Shown here piece by piece: positions 55,416-62,826 of a DNA stretch of 64,000 bases. Numbering within the stretch: position 1 is the first letter of the stretch; every line of letters begins with the position of its first letter. A model generated the notes under the pieces. The model was not told the origin of the DNA and made no database searches. It was given only the letters and a program-made list of their open reading frames with translations. This DNA comes from Parvularcula maris (GTDB lineage Bacteria > Pseudomonadota > Alphaproteobacteria > Caulobacterales > Parvularculaceae), in contig NZ_JANIBC010000001.1 of the NCBI RefSeq assembly GCF_024505085.1, forward strand, positions 372,001 to 436,000. The letters run 5' to 3'. The translations under genes and the position numbers were made by a program.

Positions 55416-57416
55416 CTAGCGGCGGTAGGAGTAGGGTCCCTCGCTGGCGAGGTTCCCTGCAGCGTCCTGACCCTCGAAGTAGAAGCTGTAGGTCGTCCCG
55501 CAGGAGCCGTTGAAGGTCACGGAGTGCGACGTCTTCAGCGTGTTGTCGGAGTAGGTATAGTTGTAGTCCGGGAACCGCACCTGGCTCGTCGCAGGCTCGT
55601 TGGAGTTCCAGGTCAGCCTGAAGCGGCAGGAGGAGAGCCTGCGTGCCCCGAAGTTGGAAAGATCCGGGGGCGTCGTGTCGGTGTTGCCGCCACCTCCGCC
55701 GCCGCCGCAGGTGGAGGGCAGGGCGTAGCTCGGCGAGGCGCTTCGCGAACCCATGGAGGAGCCAACCCCCATGCCGAACTCGGCAAAGGCTTCCCAGACC
55801 AGACAGTCCTTCGCGCCGCCGACGGCGTCGAGGATGCCGTCCCGCATGTCCATGTAGTCAGGGCCCGGCGCGGTGAAGTTCATGCCGTCCACGAGGTCGC
55901 CCATGAGCTGGTCCGCGGTGTAACCGTTGGCCTCGTAGAGAGCCTTCAGCCTCCAGATGGTCGCGGCGTAGATCTCGCCGTCGCGGTGCACGGAGGTGCC
56001 GGTGAAGTCGCCGATATCCTTCGGGTAGTTCGTGTACCTGGCCGAGCGGATACCGTTCGGGTTCGCCGCGCTGTACTCGCCGACGCGGTCGTCATTGTTG
56101 ATGAGGATCGACAGCACGTCCGCCATGCCCTCGCCGATGGCGCCCGAGATCGAGCCCGACATGTTGCCGATCATCCGCCAGGTGAGACCGTGGCCGTACT
56201 CGTGGTAGACGATGTCGCTGTCGAGGTCCCCGTCGCGATAGGGGTTCGTCAGGTTCCAGATATACATCTGCATGCGCGGGTTCGAGCCGTCGCCGGGGGT
56301 GGCGAAGTTGGCGTTGTTGAACCCGCCGCCGTCCTGCGCCTCGGCGTTGACGCTGTCCGAGCCGAAACCGCCCTTGCCGAAATTGTTCTCCTGGAAGTTG
56401 CCCGCGCTCTCGGTGAAGCCGTGGGTGTAGAGAATGTCGTGGATGCGGTTGTTCAGGTAGAAGAGGTTCTGGATCGCCACATACTGGTTCGATGTGGTCG
56501 AGGGGTCCTGGTTCAGGCTCGCCGCCGTGGTGAACACACCGTTGGTCACCGCGCCGCTGGAGGTGTCGGGCGCGTTATTGTTGTTCCGGTCGAGATAGGC
56601 TGAGACGTTGTTGCCGCGGATATAGTTCCTGTACTGCGTGCCGGAGAAGAGCCAGCCGTTGGGCGACTGTGCGTTGCCCGAGCCTGGGCCGTTGACGACC
56701 ACCTGGTTGCTGTTGCCCGGATGATCGGGGAAAATCGCGTACTGATCGCGCGAGGTCCTGTCCTCGACGTTCAGCACCCGGCCGTTCGGCCCGATGAGCG
56801 TATGGAACAGCTCGTTGCTGTCCGCGCTCCAAAGCTTCACTTCGTAGCCGATGACGTTGCGGCCACGGCGAGCGATGACGACCTCCTCGACCTCGGGGGC
56901 CTGGTAGTAGAAGTCGTTCTCGGCGAAGGTGGTGACGAAGCCTTCGGTCGACGCCGCGGAGACGTCGGGAGCCGCGGGGAAGTGCCGCTGACGCGCGATC
57001 TCCAGGGCGTCGACCGCGCTGATACCTGCGCGGCGGGCCTTGCCGTTCCTGCGGTCACGCAGGCGGTTGCGCAGCTTTTTGAGGTCACCGTCCTCACCGA
57101 AGTTCGCCGTCACCGATGCGCCGTAGACCCGGCGGCCATCCACCACCTGCTCGAAGCGCTGGTGCACCCGGCCCTTGCCGTCCCTGTGCTCGCGGACGAG
57201 CACGAGTTCGGCGTCCTGGCCGATATCGCCGCGCTTTCTGAGAGCACCGCGTACCCGCTCGGCCCTGCTGCCGCGAAGAGAGGAGGCGTTCAGCTCCTCC
57301 GCGGTGACGACCGTGGGTTTCGTATCGAGAAGAATGTCCTGCTCCTGCGCGTGGGCAGCAGCGGTGGAGACGGCAAGGATCGCCGCCCCGCTGAGGAGGC
57401 GTTTTTGAAGGTTCAT
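55416..57416 (-). CDS. Secreted M36 family (fungalysin-like) metalloprotease
   Basis: This 666-residue protein has a signal peptide (MNLQKRLLSGAAILAVSTAAAHA). The propeptide region of about 25-220 contains an FTP-like stretch (VHQRFEQVVDGRRVYGASVTANFGEDGDL). The M36 catalytic domain has DIVYHEYGHG (HEYGH 405-409) and the third ligand Glu429 in GEGMAD. A Gly-rich linker (about 586-592, GGGGGGG) precedes a C-terminal fibronectin/CBM-like beta domain (TSQVRFPDYNYTYSDNTLKTSHSV). It is likely secreted, activated by propeptide removal, and degrades protein. The ATG at 57416 is chosen because the 17 residues before it are not signal-like. The 338 bases upstream hold only its promoter region and the rpsU terminator. 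Confidence 0.9.
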   Translation of the reverse strand: MNLQKRLLSGAAILAVSTAAAHAQEQDILLDTKPTVVTAEELNASSLRGSRAERVRGALRKRGDIGQDAELVLVREHRDGKGRVHQRFEQVVDGRRVYGASVTANFGEDGDLKKLRNRLRDRRNGKARRAGISAVDALEIARQRHFPAAPDVSAASTEGFVTTFAENDFYYQAPEVEEVVIARRGRNVIGYEVKLWSADSNELFHTLIGPNGRVLNVEDRTSRDQYAIFPDHPGNSNQVVVNGPGSGNAQSPNGWLFSGTQYRNYIRGNNVSAYLDRNNNNAPDTSSGAVTNGVFTTAASLNQDPSTTSNQYVAIQNLFYLNNRIHDILYTHGFTESAGNFQENNFGKGGFGSDSVNAEAQDGGGFNNANFATPGDGSNPRMQMYIWNLTNPYRDGDLDSDIVYHEYGHGLTWRMIGNMSGSISGAIGEGMADVLSILINNDDRVGEYSAANPNGIRSARYTNYPKDIGDFTGTSVHRDGEIYAATIWRLKALYEANGYTADQLMGDLVDGMNFTAPGPDYMDMRDGILDAVGGAKDCLVWEAFAEFGMGVGSSMGSRSASPSYALPSTCGGGGGGGNTDTTPPDLSNFGARRLSSCRFRLTWNSNEPATSQVRFPDYNYTYSDNTLKTSHSVTFNGSCGTTYSFYFEGQDAAGNLASEGPYSYRR

Positions 57417-57686
57417 GCTGTTCTGTCCCTGATGGCGACGCGGAAACGGGGGGATTGCGCCAACCAAGAGCAGAAGCTGTCAGAGTTGCGGGCTCGTAAG
57501 CAAGCGGAATGTCAGCGGATATTATCCGCAAACGGTTAAAACAGATCACGCCAATGCGGCAAAATGGCGTGGAACCAAACCGCGGTTCCTTACAAACCGT
57601 AACATTCTGCAACGTGCTGTGTTAGGCGGTTTGCCTTAGGTTAAGATACGCGCTGTGGTTGCGCCGAGCGCCGAGGAGCCTGACGC

Positions 57687-57722
57687 AGCAAAAAGCCGCC
57701 TCGGCGGGGCCGGGCGGCTTAT
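57687..57722 (-). terminator. Rho-independent terminator of rpsU
   Basis: On the minus strand AAGCCGCC...GGCGGCTTTTTG: 8-bp stem (57693-57700 with 57713-57720) followed by a T run, 34 bases after the rpsU stop. Confidence 0.85.
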
Positions 57723-57754
57723 TAGGGTCGTGTGAAAGCTGCCGGGGCGGCTGG

Positions 57755-57964
57755 TTAGGCCAGCCCCTCGCGCTGCATCTTCTTCCGCTGCAGCTTGCGG
57801 GCCCGGCGCACGGCTTCGGCCTTCTGACGAGCGCGCTTCTCGGAAGGCTTCTCGTAGAACTTGCGGGCTTTCATCTCACGGAAGGTCCCCTCGCGCTGCA
57901 TCTTCTTTTTCAGCGCGCGCAGGGCCTGTTCGACATTGTTGTCGCGGACGACGATGTTAACGAT
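57755..57964 (-). CDS. rpsU: 30S ribosomal protein S21 with apparent AUC start codon
   Basis: This 69-residue protein reads (M)[68 protein letters not shown], here described as a standard S21: [17 protein letters not shown] and [10 protein letters not shown] are invariant marks. An in-frame TGA lies five codons before VN, and no ATG, GTG or TTG occurs between it and the conserved body. GGAG eight bases upstream points exactly to ATC at 57962-57964 as the initiator. S21 helps 16S rRNA bind mRNA leaders. It is divergent from coq9, a conserved alphaproteobacterial arrangement. The missing canonical start makes automatic gene finders likely to skip it. Confidence 0.9.
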   Translation of the reverse strand: MVNIVVRDNNVEQALRALKKKMQREGTFREMKARKFYEKPSEKRARQKAEAVRRARKLQRKKMQREGLA

Positions 57965-58064
57965 GGGTCTAACTCCTCAAAGGTGGCAGCTTTCGCGAAG
58001 GGTAGCGCCATAGTGGCGAATGGCGCTCTTGTCGAGGCTTTGCGGTACGGAATAGAGCATTGTC

Positions 58065-58763
58065 ATGGACCAATCCCAAGCTGAGCCGAGAGACCCCGAA
58101 GAGCAGCGCCGCGAAGTGCTGGAGATGCTGCTGAGCGAGGCGGCCTTCGACGGCTTCACCGAGACCACGCTGAAGCGCGCCGCACGCCAGGCGGGGCTGG
58201 AGGAGAAGGCGCTGGCCGACGGTCTTCTCCACCGCCTCTTCCCCCGAGGCGTGCAGGACGCGCTGGCCTTCTGGTCCGAGGAGGAGGACCGGCGCATGGC
58301 GGAGAGCTTTAAGGCGCTGGAAGCCACGCCCCACGGGGTCACCGACAAGATCAGGTGGCTCATCAAGGACCGGATCGAGGGGCTCGACTGGAACCGCGAG
58401 GCGGCTAGGCGCGCAGCCTCCACCCTGGCGCTGCCTCAACACGCCGGGACCGGGGCGAAGCTCGTCTGGCAGACCGCGGATAAGATGTGGCGGACCATCG
58501 GCGACACCAGCACCGACTTCAACTGGTACACCAAGCGCACGAGCCTGTCGGTGATCTACGGCGCGACCCTCTCCCACTGGTTCCAGAACGACGGCGATGC
58601 CGCCGCGGACGATCCCTATGCCGAGACCTGGGCGTTCCTGGACCGGCGGCTGTCGGACCTGATGAAGTTCGAGAAGGCCAAGGGGAAGGCGATCAAGGCT
58701 GCGCCAGACCCCGCTGGCATCGTAGGATTTCTGGGGCGTTTGCGCTACGGCTCGGGCAAATAA
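58065..58763 (+). CDS. coq9: COQ9 family ubiquinone biosynthesis protein
   Basis: This 232-residue protein has a TetR-like helical fold. REVLEMLLSEAAFDGFTETTLKRAARQAGLEEKALADGLLHRLFPRGVQDALAFW at the N-terminus and WQTADKMWRTIGDTSTDFNWYTKRTSLSVIYGATLSHWFQ are COQ9 signatures. COQ9 binds lipid and presents ubiquinone intermediates to Coq7-type hydroxylases at the membrane. It is divergent from rpsU with a 100-base gap. A serine hydrolase gene follows 26 bases downstream and may be co-transcribed. Confidence 0.95.
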   Translation: MDQSQAEPRDPEEQRREVLEMLLSEAAFDGFTETTLKRAARQAGLEEKALADGLLHRLFPRGVQDALAFWSEEEDRRMAESFKALEATPHGVTDKIRWLIKDRIEGLDWNREAARRAASTLALPQHAGTGAKLVWQTADKMWRTIGDTSTDFNWYTKRTSLSVIYGATLSHWFQNDGDAAADDPYAETWAFLDRRLSDLMKFEKAKGKAIKAAPDPAGIVGFLGRLRYGSGK

Positions 58764-58789
58764 CAACGAGAACCTGGGGGGCCGCCACG

Positions 58790-60016
58790 ATGCGCCGACT
58801 TTTCTTCATCCTCTTCTGCGCGCTCTGCGCTGCCGTGGTCGGGGCCTCGGTCTACTTCTTCAGGCCCTTCTCGGAGTTCTCGCCCCAGGAGGTCGTCTCC
58901 ATGGTGGACACCCCGGACCGGCGCGAGGCCTACCGCATGATGGAGAAGATCTACCCCTCCAAGAACCTCGGCAGGGCGGAGCAGGTGACCACCTTCGAGC
59001 GGGACCTGAGGGAGCTCGACCTCACCTATAAGTGGCAGGGCGAGCCCCGCGACTTCGAGACCTTCGCCGAGGAGCGCAACGTCCAGGGCATGATGGTGCT
59101 GAAGGACGGCAGGGTCGTCTATGAACGCTATCTGGGCGAGGCCGAGCGGGGCAGCGGCTTCACCTCCTGGTCGGTGGCCAAGAGCGTCACCGCCAGCCTG
59201 ATCGGGATCGCCCTGGCCGAGGGGGTGATCGACAGCCTCGACGACCGGGCGGCCCGCTACGCCGTCCAGTATGCCGGCACCGATTACGGCGACACGAGCA
59301 TCCGCCACCTCCTGATGATGTCCTCGGGCATCGACTTCAACGAGGACTACGAGGCCGAGGGGTCCGACATTAGGAACCTCTTCATTAATACCTTCCTCTT
59401 CAACAAGGATGTGGACGGTGTGCTGAAGCCCTATGAGAGGAACCGCGAGCCGGGGGAGGATTTCGACTACATCTCCTCGAACACCCAAGTCCTCGGTGCA
59501 GTGCTGCGCGGCGCCTATGACGGCCGGGATCTCGGCAGCCTGTTCCGGGAGAAGCTGGGCGAGCCTCTAGGGATCTCCTCCGGCACCTGGCTGACCGACC
59601 GCCAGGGACCTGCGGGCAAGGTGCTGGCCTATTGCTGCCTGCAGCTCACCCTCGAGAACTACGCCAAGCTCGGCCAGCTCTACGTCCAGGACGGTGTGGT
59701 GGGCGAGACCCGCGTCTTGCCCGAAGGCTGGCGCGACTTCGTCCGCACGGCGCCGACCGAGGACCACGAGGCCAAGAACGAGATCGGCTCCATGGGCTAC
59801 GGCCACCATTTCTGGCTCCACGGCGCGGATGAGGGCGCCTTCTCCATGCAGGGCTATGACGGCCAGTACGTCCACATGGACCCCGAAGAGGGGGTCGTCA
59901 TCGTCATGGCCTCCGCCGACCGCTCCGGCCAGCGCTGGGAACACCCGGCGCTCTTCAGGGCCATCAAGGACCAGCTCCGGGACGGCGAGGAAGGCAGGCG
60001 GGCGTCGCGGGGGTAA
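58790..60016 (+). CDS. Serine hydrolase (beta-lactamase/class C-like)
   Basis: This 408-residue protein has an N-terminal signal anchor (RRLFFILFCALCAAVVGASVYFF). A serine-beta-lactamase-like fold follows: SWSVAKSV holds the S-x-x-K catalytic pair, and DYISSNTQ is the Y-S-N-type second motif. SMGYGHHFWLHG near the C-terminus lies where a K/H-T-G triad is expected but is not a clean match. Such proteins act as esterases or D-aminopeptidases on envelope or small-molecule substrates; a true beta-lactamase is unlikely. The ATG at 58790 has GGGGGG upstream. It follows coq9 by 26 bases. Confidence 0.85.
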   Translation: MRRLFFILFCALCAAVVGASVYFFRPFSEFSPQEVVSMVDTPDRREAYRMMEKIYPSKNLGRAEQVTTFERDLRELDLTYKWQGEPRDFETFAEERNVQGMMVLKDGRVVYERYLGEAERGSGFTSWSVAKSVTASLIGIALAEGVIDSLDDRAARYAVQYAGTDYGDTSIRHLLMMSSGIDFNEDYEAEGSDIRNLFINTFLFNKDVDGVLKPYERNREPGEDFDYISSNTQVLGAVLRGAYDGRDLGSLFREKLGEPLGISSGTWLTDRQGPAGKVLAYCCLQLTLENYAKLGQLYVQDGVVGETRVLPEGWRDFVRTAPTEDHEAKNEIGSMGYGHHFWLHGADEGAFSMQGYDGQYVHMDPEEGVVIVMASADRSGQRWEHPALFRAIKDQLRDGEEGRRASRG

Positions 60017-60037
60017 CGTCCTTTGCTTGAAGGGGGG

Positions 60038-60754
60038 TCAGAACTCGATCCGCTCCCCTGCATAGTCGAACACGTCGCCCGACTGTTCGGGCGCTAGGCC
60101 ATCGACCACCTTCAGCATGGCCTCTGCCGAGTACCGAGGTGTGAAGAGCTTCCCCTCCGGCACGTTGCCCTGGAACGGCTCGGAGAGGGCCGTGTCCACC
60201 GTGCCTGGGTGCAGCCCTGCAATCACCGCGCCCTTGTTCCGCCTAGCCGTCTCGATGGCGATGTTCCTGAGCAGCATGTTCAGCGCCGCTTTGGATGCGC
60301 GGTAGCTGTGCCAGCCGCCTAGGCGGTTGTCGGAGATGCTGCCGACCCTAGCTGACAGAGCCGCGAAGACCGAGCAATCCTTGGCGAGATGCGGCACGAC
60401 CGCCTTGGCGATCAGCGCGGGCAGGAGGGCGTTGGTCCGCATGACCGAGAGGAACGCCTCCTCCTCAAGCTGACGCAGCGCCTTTTCCGGCTGGTAGCGC
60501 TCGGCGTGCAGCGTGCCGATCGCGCAAAGGACGAGATGCAGCGGTCCGCCGCTGGCCGCCTCTTCAGCGGCCGCTTCGATCGAGCTTTCATCCTCGGGGT
60601 CGTAGCGAACGCCGCTGCCCGAGCGGCTGACCCTTACGAGGCTGCCGCATCGCGGGTCGCCCTCCAGCGCATCGCAGAAGGCCTGTCCGATCCCGCCGGA
60701 GGCCCCCCAGACCAATGCGCGGTAGCCCTCGGGCAGGGAAGTCATCGAGATCAC
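60038..60754 (-). CDS. Short-chain dehydrogenase/reductase (CsgA-like SDR)
   Basis: This 238-residue SDR has the cofactor-binding [14 protein letters not shown] (GxxxGxG), a catalytic [31 protein letters not shown] region with Ser, Tyr and Lys (YRASK), and [13 protein letters not shown]. The start is a GTG at 60754: AAGGAG lies five bases upstream, and it overlaps the DUF2256 stop in a GTGA tetranucleotide. The ATG at 60745 is an alternative. The substrate is unknown. SDR and DUF2256 genes of this type often neighbour photolyase/cryptochrome genes in other Proteobacteria (from memory); none is seen here. Confidence 0.88.
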   Translation of the reverse strand: MISMTSLPEGYRALVWGASGGIGQAFCDALEGDPRCGSLVRVSRSGSGVRYDPEDESSIEAAAEEAASGGPLHLVLCAIGTLHAERYQPEKALRQLEEEAFLSVMRTNALLPALIAKAVVPHLAKDCSVFAALSARVGSISDNRLGGWHSYRASKAALNMLLRNIAIETARRNKGAVIAGLHPGTVDTALSEPFQGNVPEGKLFTPRYSAEAMLKVVDGLAPEQSGDVFDYAGERIEF

Positions 60755-60915
60755 GGCTGCTCCTTCGGTCTCTCGCGGCGGCAGCGGTCGGAGCAGTACA
60801 GCACCTCTTCCCAGACCCGCTCCCACTTCTTGCGCCAAGTGAAGGGCCGTCCACAGGTGCGGCAGTCCTTTTCGGGCAGGTCGCCCTTCCTCACCGTCTT
60901 GCCACTTCGTTTCAT
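60751..60915 (-). CDS. DUF2256 small zinc-finger-like protein
   Basis: This 54-residue basic protein ([20 protein letters not shown]...) contains [31 protein letters not shown], a C-x2-C...C-x3-C arrangement expected to bind zinc, with the tryptophan-rich middle typical of DUF2256. The family is often next to cryptochrome/photolyase genes. It is translationally coupled to the SDR (4-base overlap). It is too short for most ORF filters. The function is unknown; nucleic acid binding is plausible. Confidence 0.85.
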   Translation of the reverse strand: MKRSGKTVRKGDLPEKDCRTCGRPFTWRKKWERVWEEVLYCSDRCRRERPKEQP

Positions 60916-61035
60916 GAAGGGGAGCTAGCGCACCGGCGCGACGTTTCGAGCGGGACAGCTTGACGCGCAAAGCATGGACGGGGGGTGTTACAACGGCTAG
61001 CTGCAGTTCCATTGGTTCACATTCGAAGGAACGCC

Positions 61036-62640
61036 ATGATCCAGCTCACAAAGCCCGCCCTCGGGCTCCTCGCCTCGGTCAGCCTGATCGCCTGCGCCTC
61101 CGTGCCGGGTCTTGGTGGGGGCTCCCTCGACGAGCGGCTGGAGGCCCATGTGGCCACCATGGCTTCCGATGAGTTCGGCGGCCGCGACACGGGCAGCGAG
61201 GGCTACGACCTGGCAGCCGACTACGTGGCGGGTTTCATGCGCGAGGCGGGGCTCGAGCCTGCGGCGCCGGACTACTTCCAGACCGTCCCCCTTTACCGCA
61301 CCGACCCTCAGTCCATTCAGGGGGAGCTGACGCTTCAGGCGGGCGGCGAGACCATCGAGCTCACCCCCGGCGAGACCGTGGCCTTCTACCCAGGCTCCGA
61401 CATGCCTGACGGGTCTGAGACGCTTGTGTCCGGCGATCTCGTCTTCGTCGGCGACGGGGTGGTGGCGCCGGCTCTGGGCATGGATGCCTATGAGGGCGTC
61501 GATGTGCGCGGCAAGATTGTCGTCTTCTTCTCCGGCACGCCGAAGATTGAGGACAACCCCGCCGCCGTCCATCTCCGCCGCTTCGACGTGAAGCTGGCCG
61601 AGGCCGAGAAGCGGGGCGCGGCGGGCGTGATCTATCTCGACGCCAGCGACCGTGCCATCGGTCAGTATGCCCGCTATCTCGGGCGCGCCTCGGAAGGGCC
61701 GATCTCCATCGGGGCGGGCTTCGACCGCCAGGTGCCCACGGCTCTTCTCGGCATGGAGCCGGCCAAAGAGCTCTTCGCTGCTTCGGGCCGAGACCTCGAC
61801 GAGGTTGTCGAGCAGGTGAAAGCGGGTACGGCGCAGAGCTTCGCTCTGGACGCCAGTGCCGCCATCTCGGTCACGGCGGAGGCTGCGCCGGTGAAAGCCT
61901 ACAACGTCATCGGCAAGATCGAGGGCACCGATCCGAGCTTGCGGGGCAAGGCGGTGGTGGTCACCGCTCACCTCGACCATGTCGGCACCCGCGACGACGG
62001 CGACCCGGAGACCGACGACATCTATAACGGCGCCCTCGACAACGCGACGGGCACGGCGATCATCATGGAGGCCGCGCGGATGCTGGCTAAGGAAGGCGGC
62101 CACAAGCGCACCATCATCGTCGCTGCCCTGACCGGCGAAGAGAAGGGCCTGCTCGGCGCGGCGCATCTCGCGCGCAATGTGCAGGAGCTCGGCTACGAGC
62201 CGGTGGCCAACGTCAATATCGACATGCCGGTGCTCACCTATCCGGTGCGCGACATGATCGCTTTTGGTGCGAAGTACTCGACCCTCGGTCCGGTCTTCGA
62301 CGCGGCGGCGGGCGAGGTGGGGCTGCGCGCCACCCCCGACCCGGTGCCGGAGATGAGCCTCTTCGTCCGCTCCGACCACTACCGCTTCGTGCAGGAGGGC
62401 ATTCCCTCCCTCTTCCTCTTCAACGGCATGGAAGGGGAGGGGCTGGAAGGCTTCCAGGCCTTCATGGCAACCCACTACCACAAGCCGTCCGACGACATGT
62501 CCCTGCCCATCAACTGGGAGGACGGCGCGAAGTTCACCGAGCTGACCGCCGAGATCGTCGGCCGCATCGCCGATATGGATGAGCGCCCGCGCTGGAACGA
62601 GGGCGTGGTGTTCGCCAAGGATGAGGGGCCTCGGGGGTAG
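61036..62640 (+). CDS. M28 family peptidase lipoprotein with PA domain
   Basis: This 534-residue protein starts with a lipoprotein signal (MIQLTKPALGLLASVSLIAC, lipid Cys20). A protease-associated (PA) insert lies at about 135-270 (GDLVFVGDGVVAPALGMDAYEGVDVRGKIVVFFSG...GAAGVIYLDAS). The M28 catalytic core shows zinc ligands and catalytic acids: VVTAHLDHVG, NGALDNATGTA, ALTGEEKGLLGA, NVNIDMPV and THYHKPSDD. It is an aminopeptidase anchored in the envelope. AAGGA precedes the ATG at 61036; an upstream ATG at 60985 is not signal-like. It is a single gene followed by repeats. Confidence 0.92.
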   Translation: MIQLTKPALGLLASVSLIACASVPGLGGGSLDERLEAHVATMASDEFGGRDTGSEGYDLAADYVAGFMREAGLEPAAPDYFQTVPLYRTDPQSIQGELTLQAGGETIELTPGETVAFYPGSDMPDGSETLVSGDLVFVGDGVVAPALGMDAYEGVDVRGKIVVFFSGTPKIEDNPAAVHLRRFDVKLAEAEKRGAAGVIYLDASDRAIGQYARYLGRASEGPISIGAGFDRQVPTALLGMEPAKELFAASGRDLDEVVEQVKAGTAQSFALDASAAISVTAEAAPVKAYNVIGKIEGTDPSLRGKAVVVTAHLDHVGTRDDGDPETDDIYNGALDNATGTAIIMEAARMLAKEGGHKRTIIVAALTGEEKGLLGAAHLARNVQELGYEPVANVNIDMPVLTYPVRDMIAFGAKYSTLGPVFDAAAGEVGLRATPDPVPEMSLFVRSDHYRFVQEGIPSLFLFNGMEGEGLEGFQAFMATHYHKPSDDMSLPINWEDGAKFTELTAEIVGRIADMDERPRWNEGVVFAKDEGPRG

Positions 62641-62644
62641 GAAC

Positions 62645-62760
62645 CCTTTCAGACGCTTTCCTATGGTCGCGCAGCGATCCATAGGACCCATCTCCTGACG
62701 GGTTACCCAGTTGAAGCCGCAGGAGTTGGGTCCCACGGACAAGCCGTGGGAAGGCGTCGA
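62645..62760. repeat. GGGTCCCA-family inverted repeat between the M28 gene and recN
   Basis: GACGCTTTCCTATGG... and ...CGTGGGAAGGCGTC form the outer arms; AGGACCCATCTCCTG and CAGGAGTTGGGTCC form the inner arms. Related to 2894-2975 and 7305-7415. Confidence 0.7.
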
Positions 62761-62826
62761 TATAAATGCCCTCCCCACGCCTTGAGTTGACGAGCGCCCC
62801 GGCTTGGCCTTTCACCTCTTTCGTCT

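Noticed and set aside
60997-62778. A 593-codon open frame on the minus strand
   Set aside because: Antisense to the M28 peptidase, whose motifs and signal peptide are on the plus strand; the frame is a GC-bias shadow.
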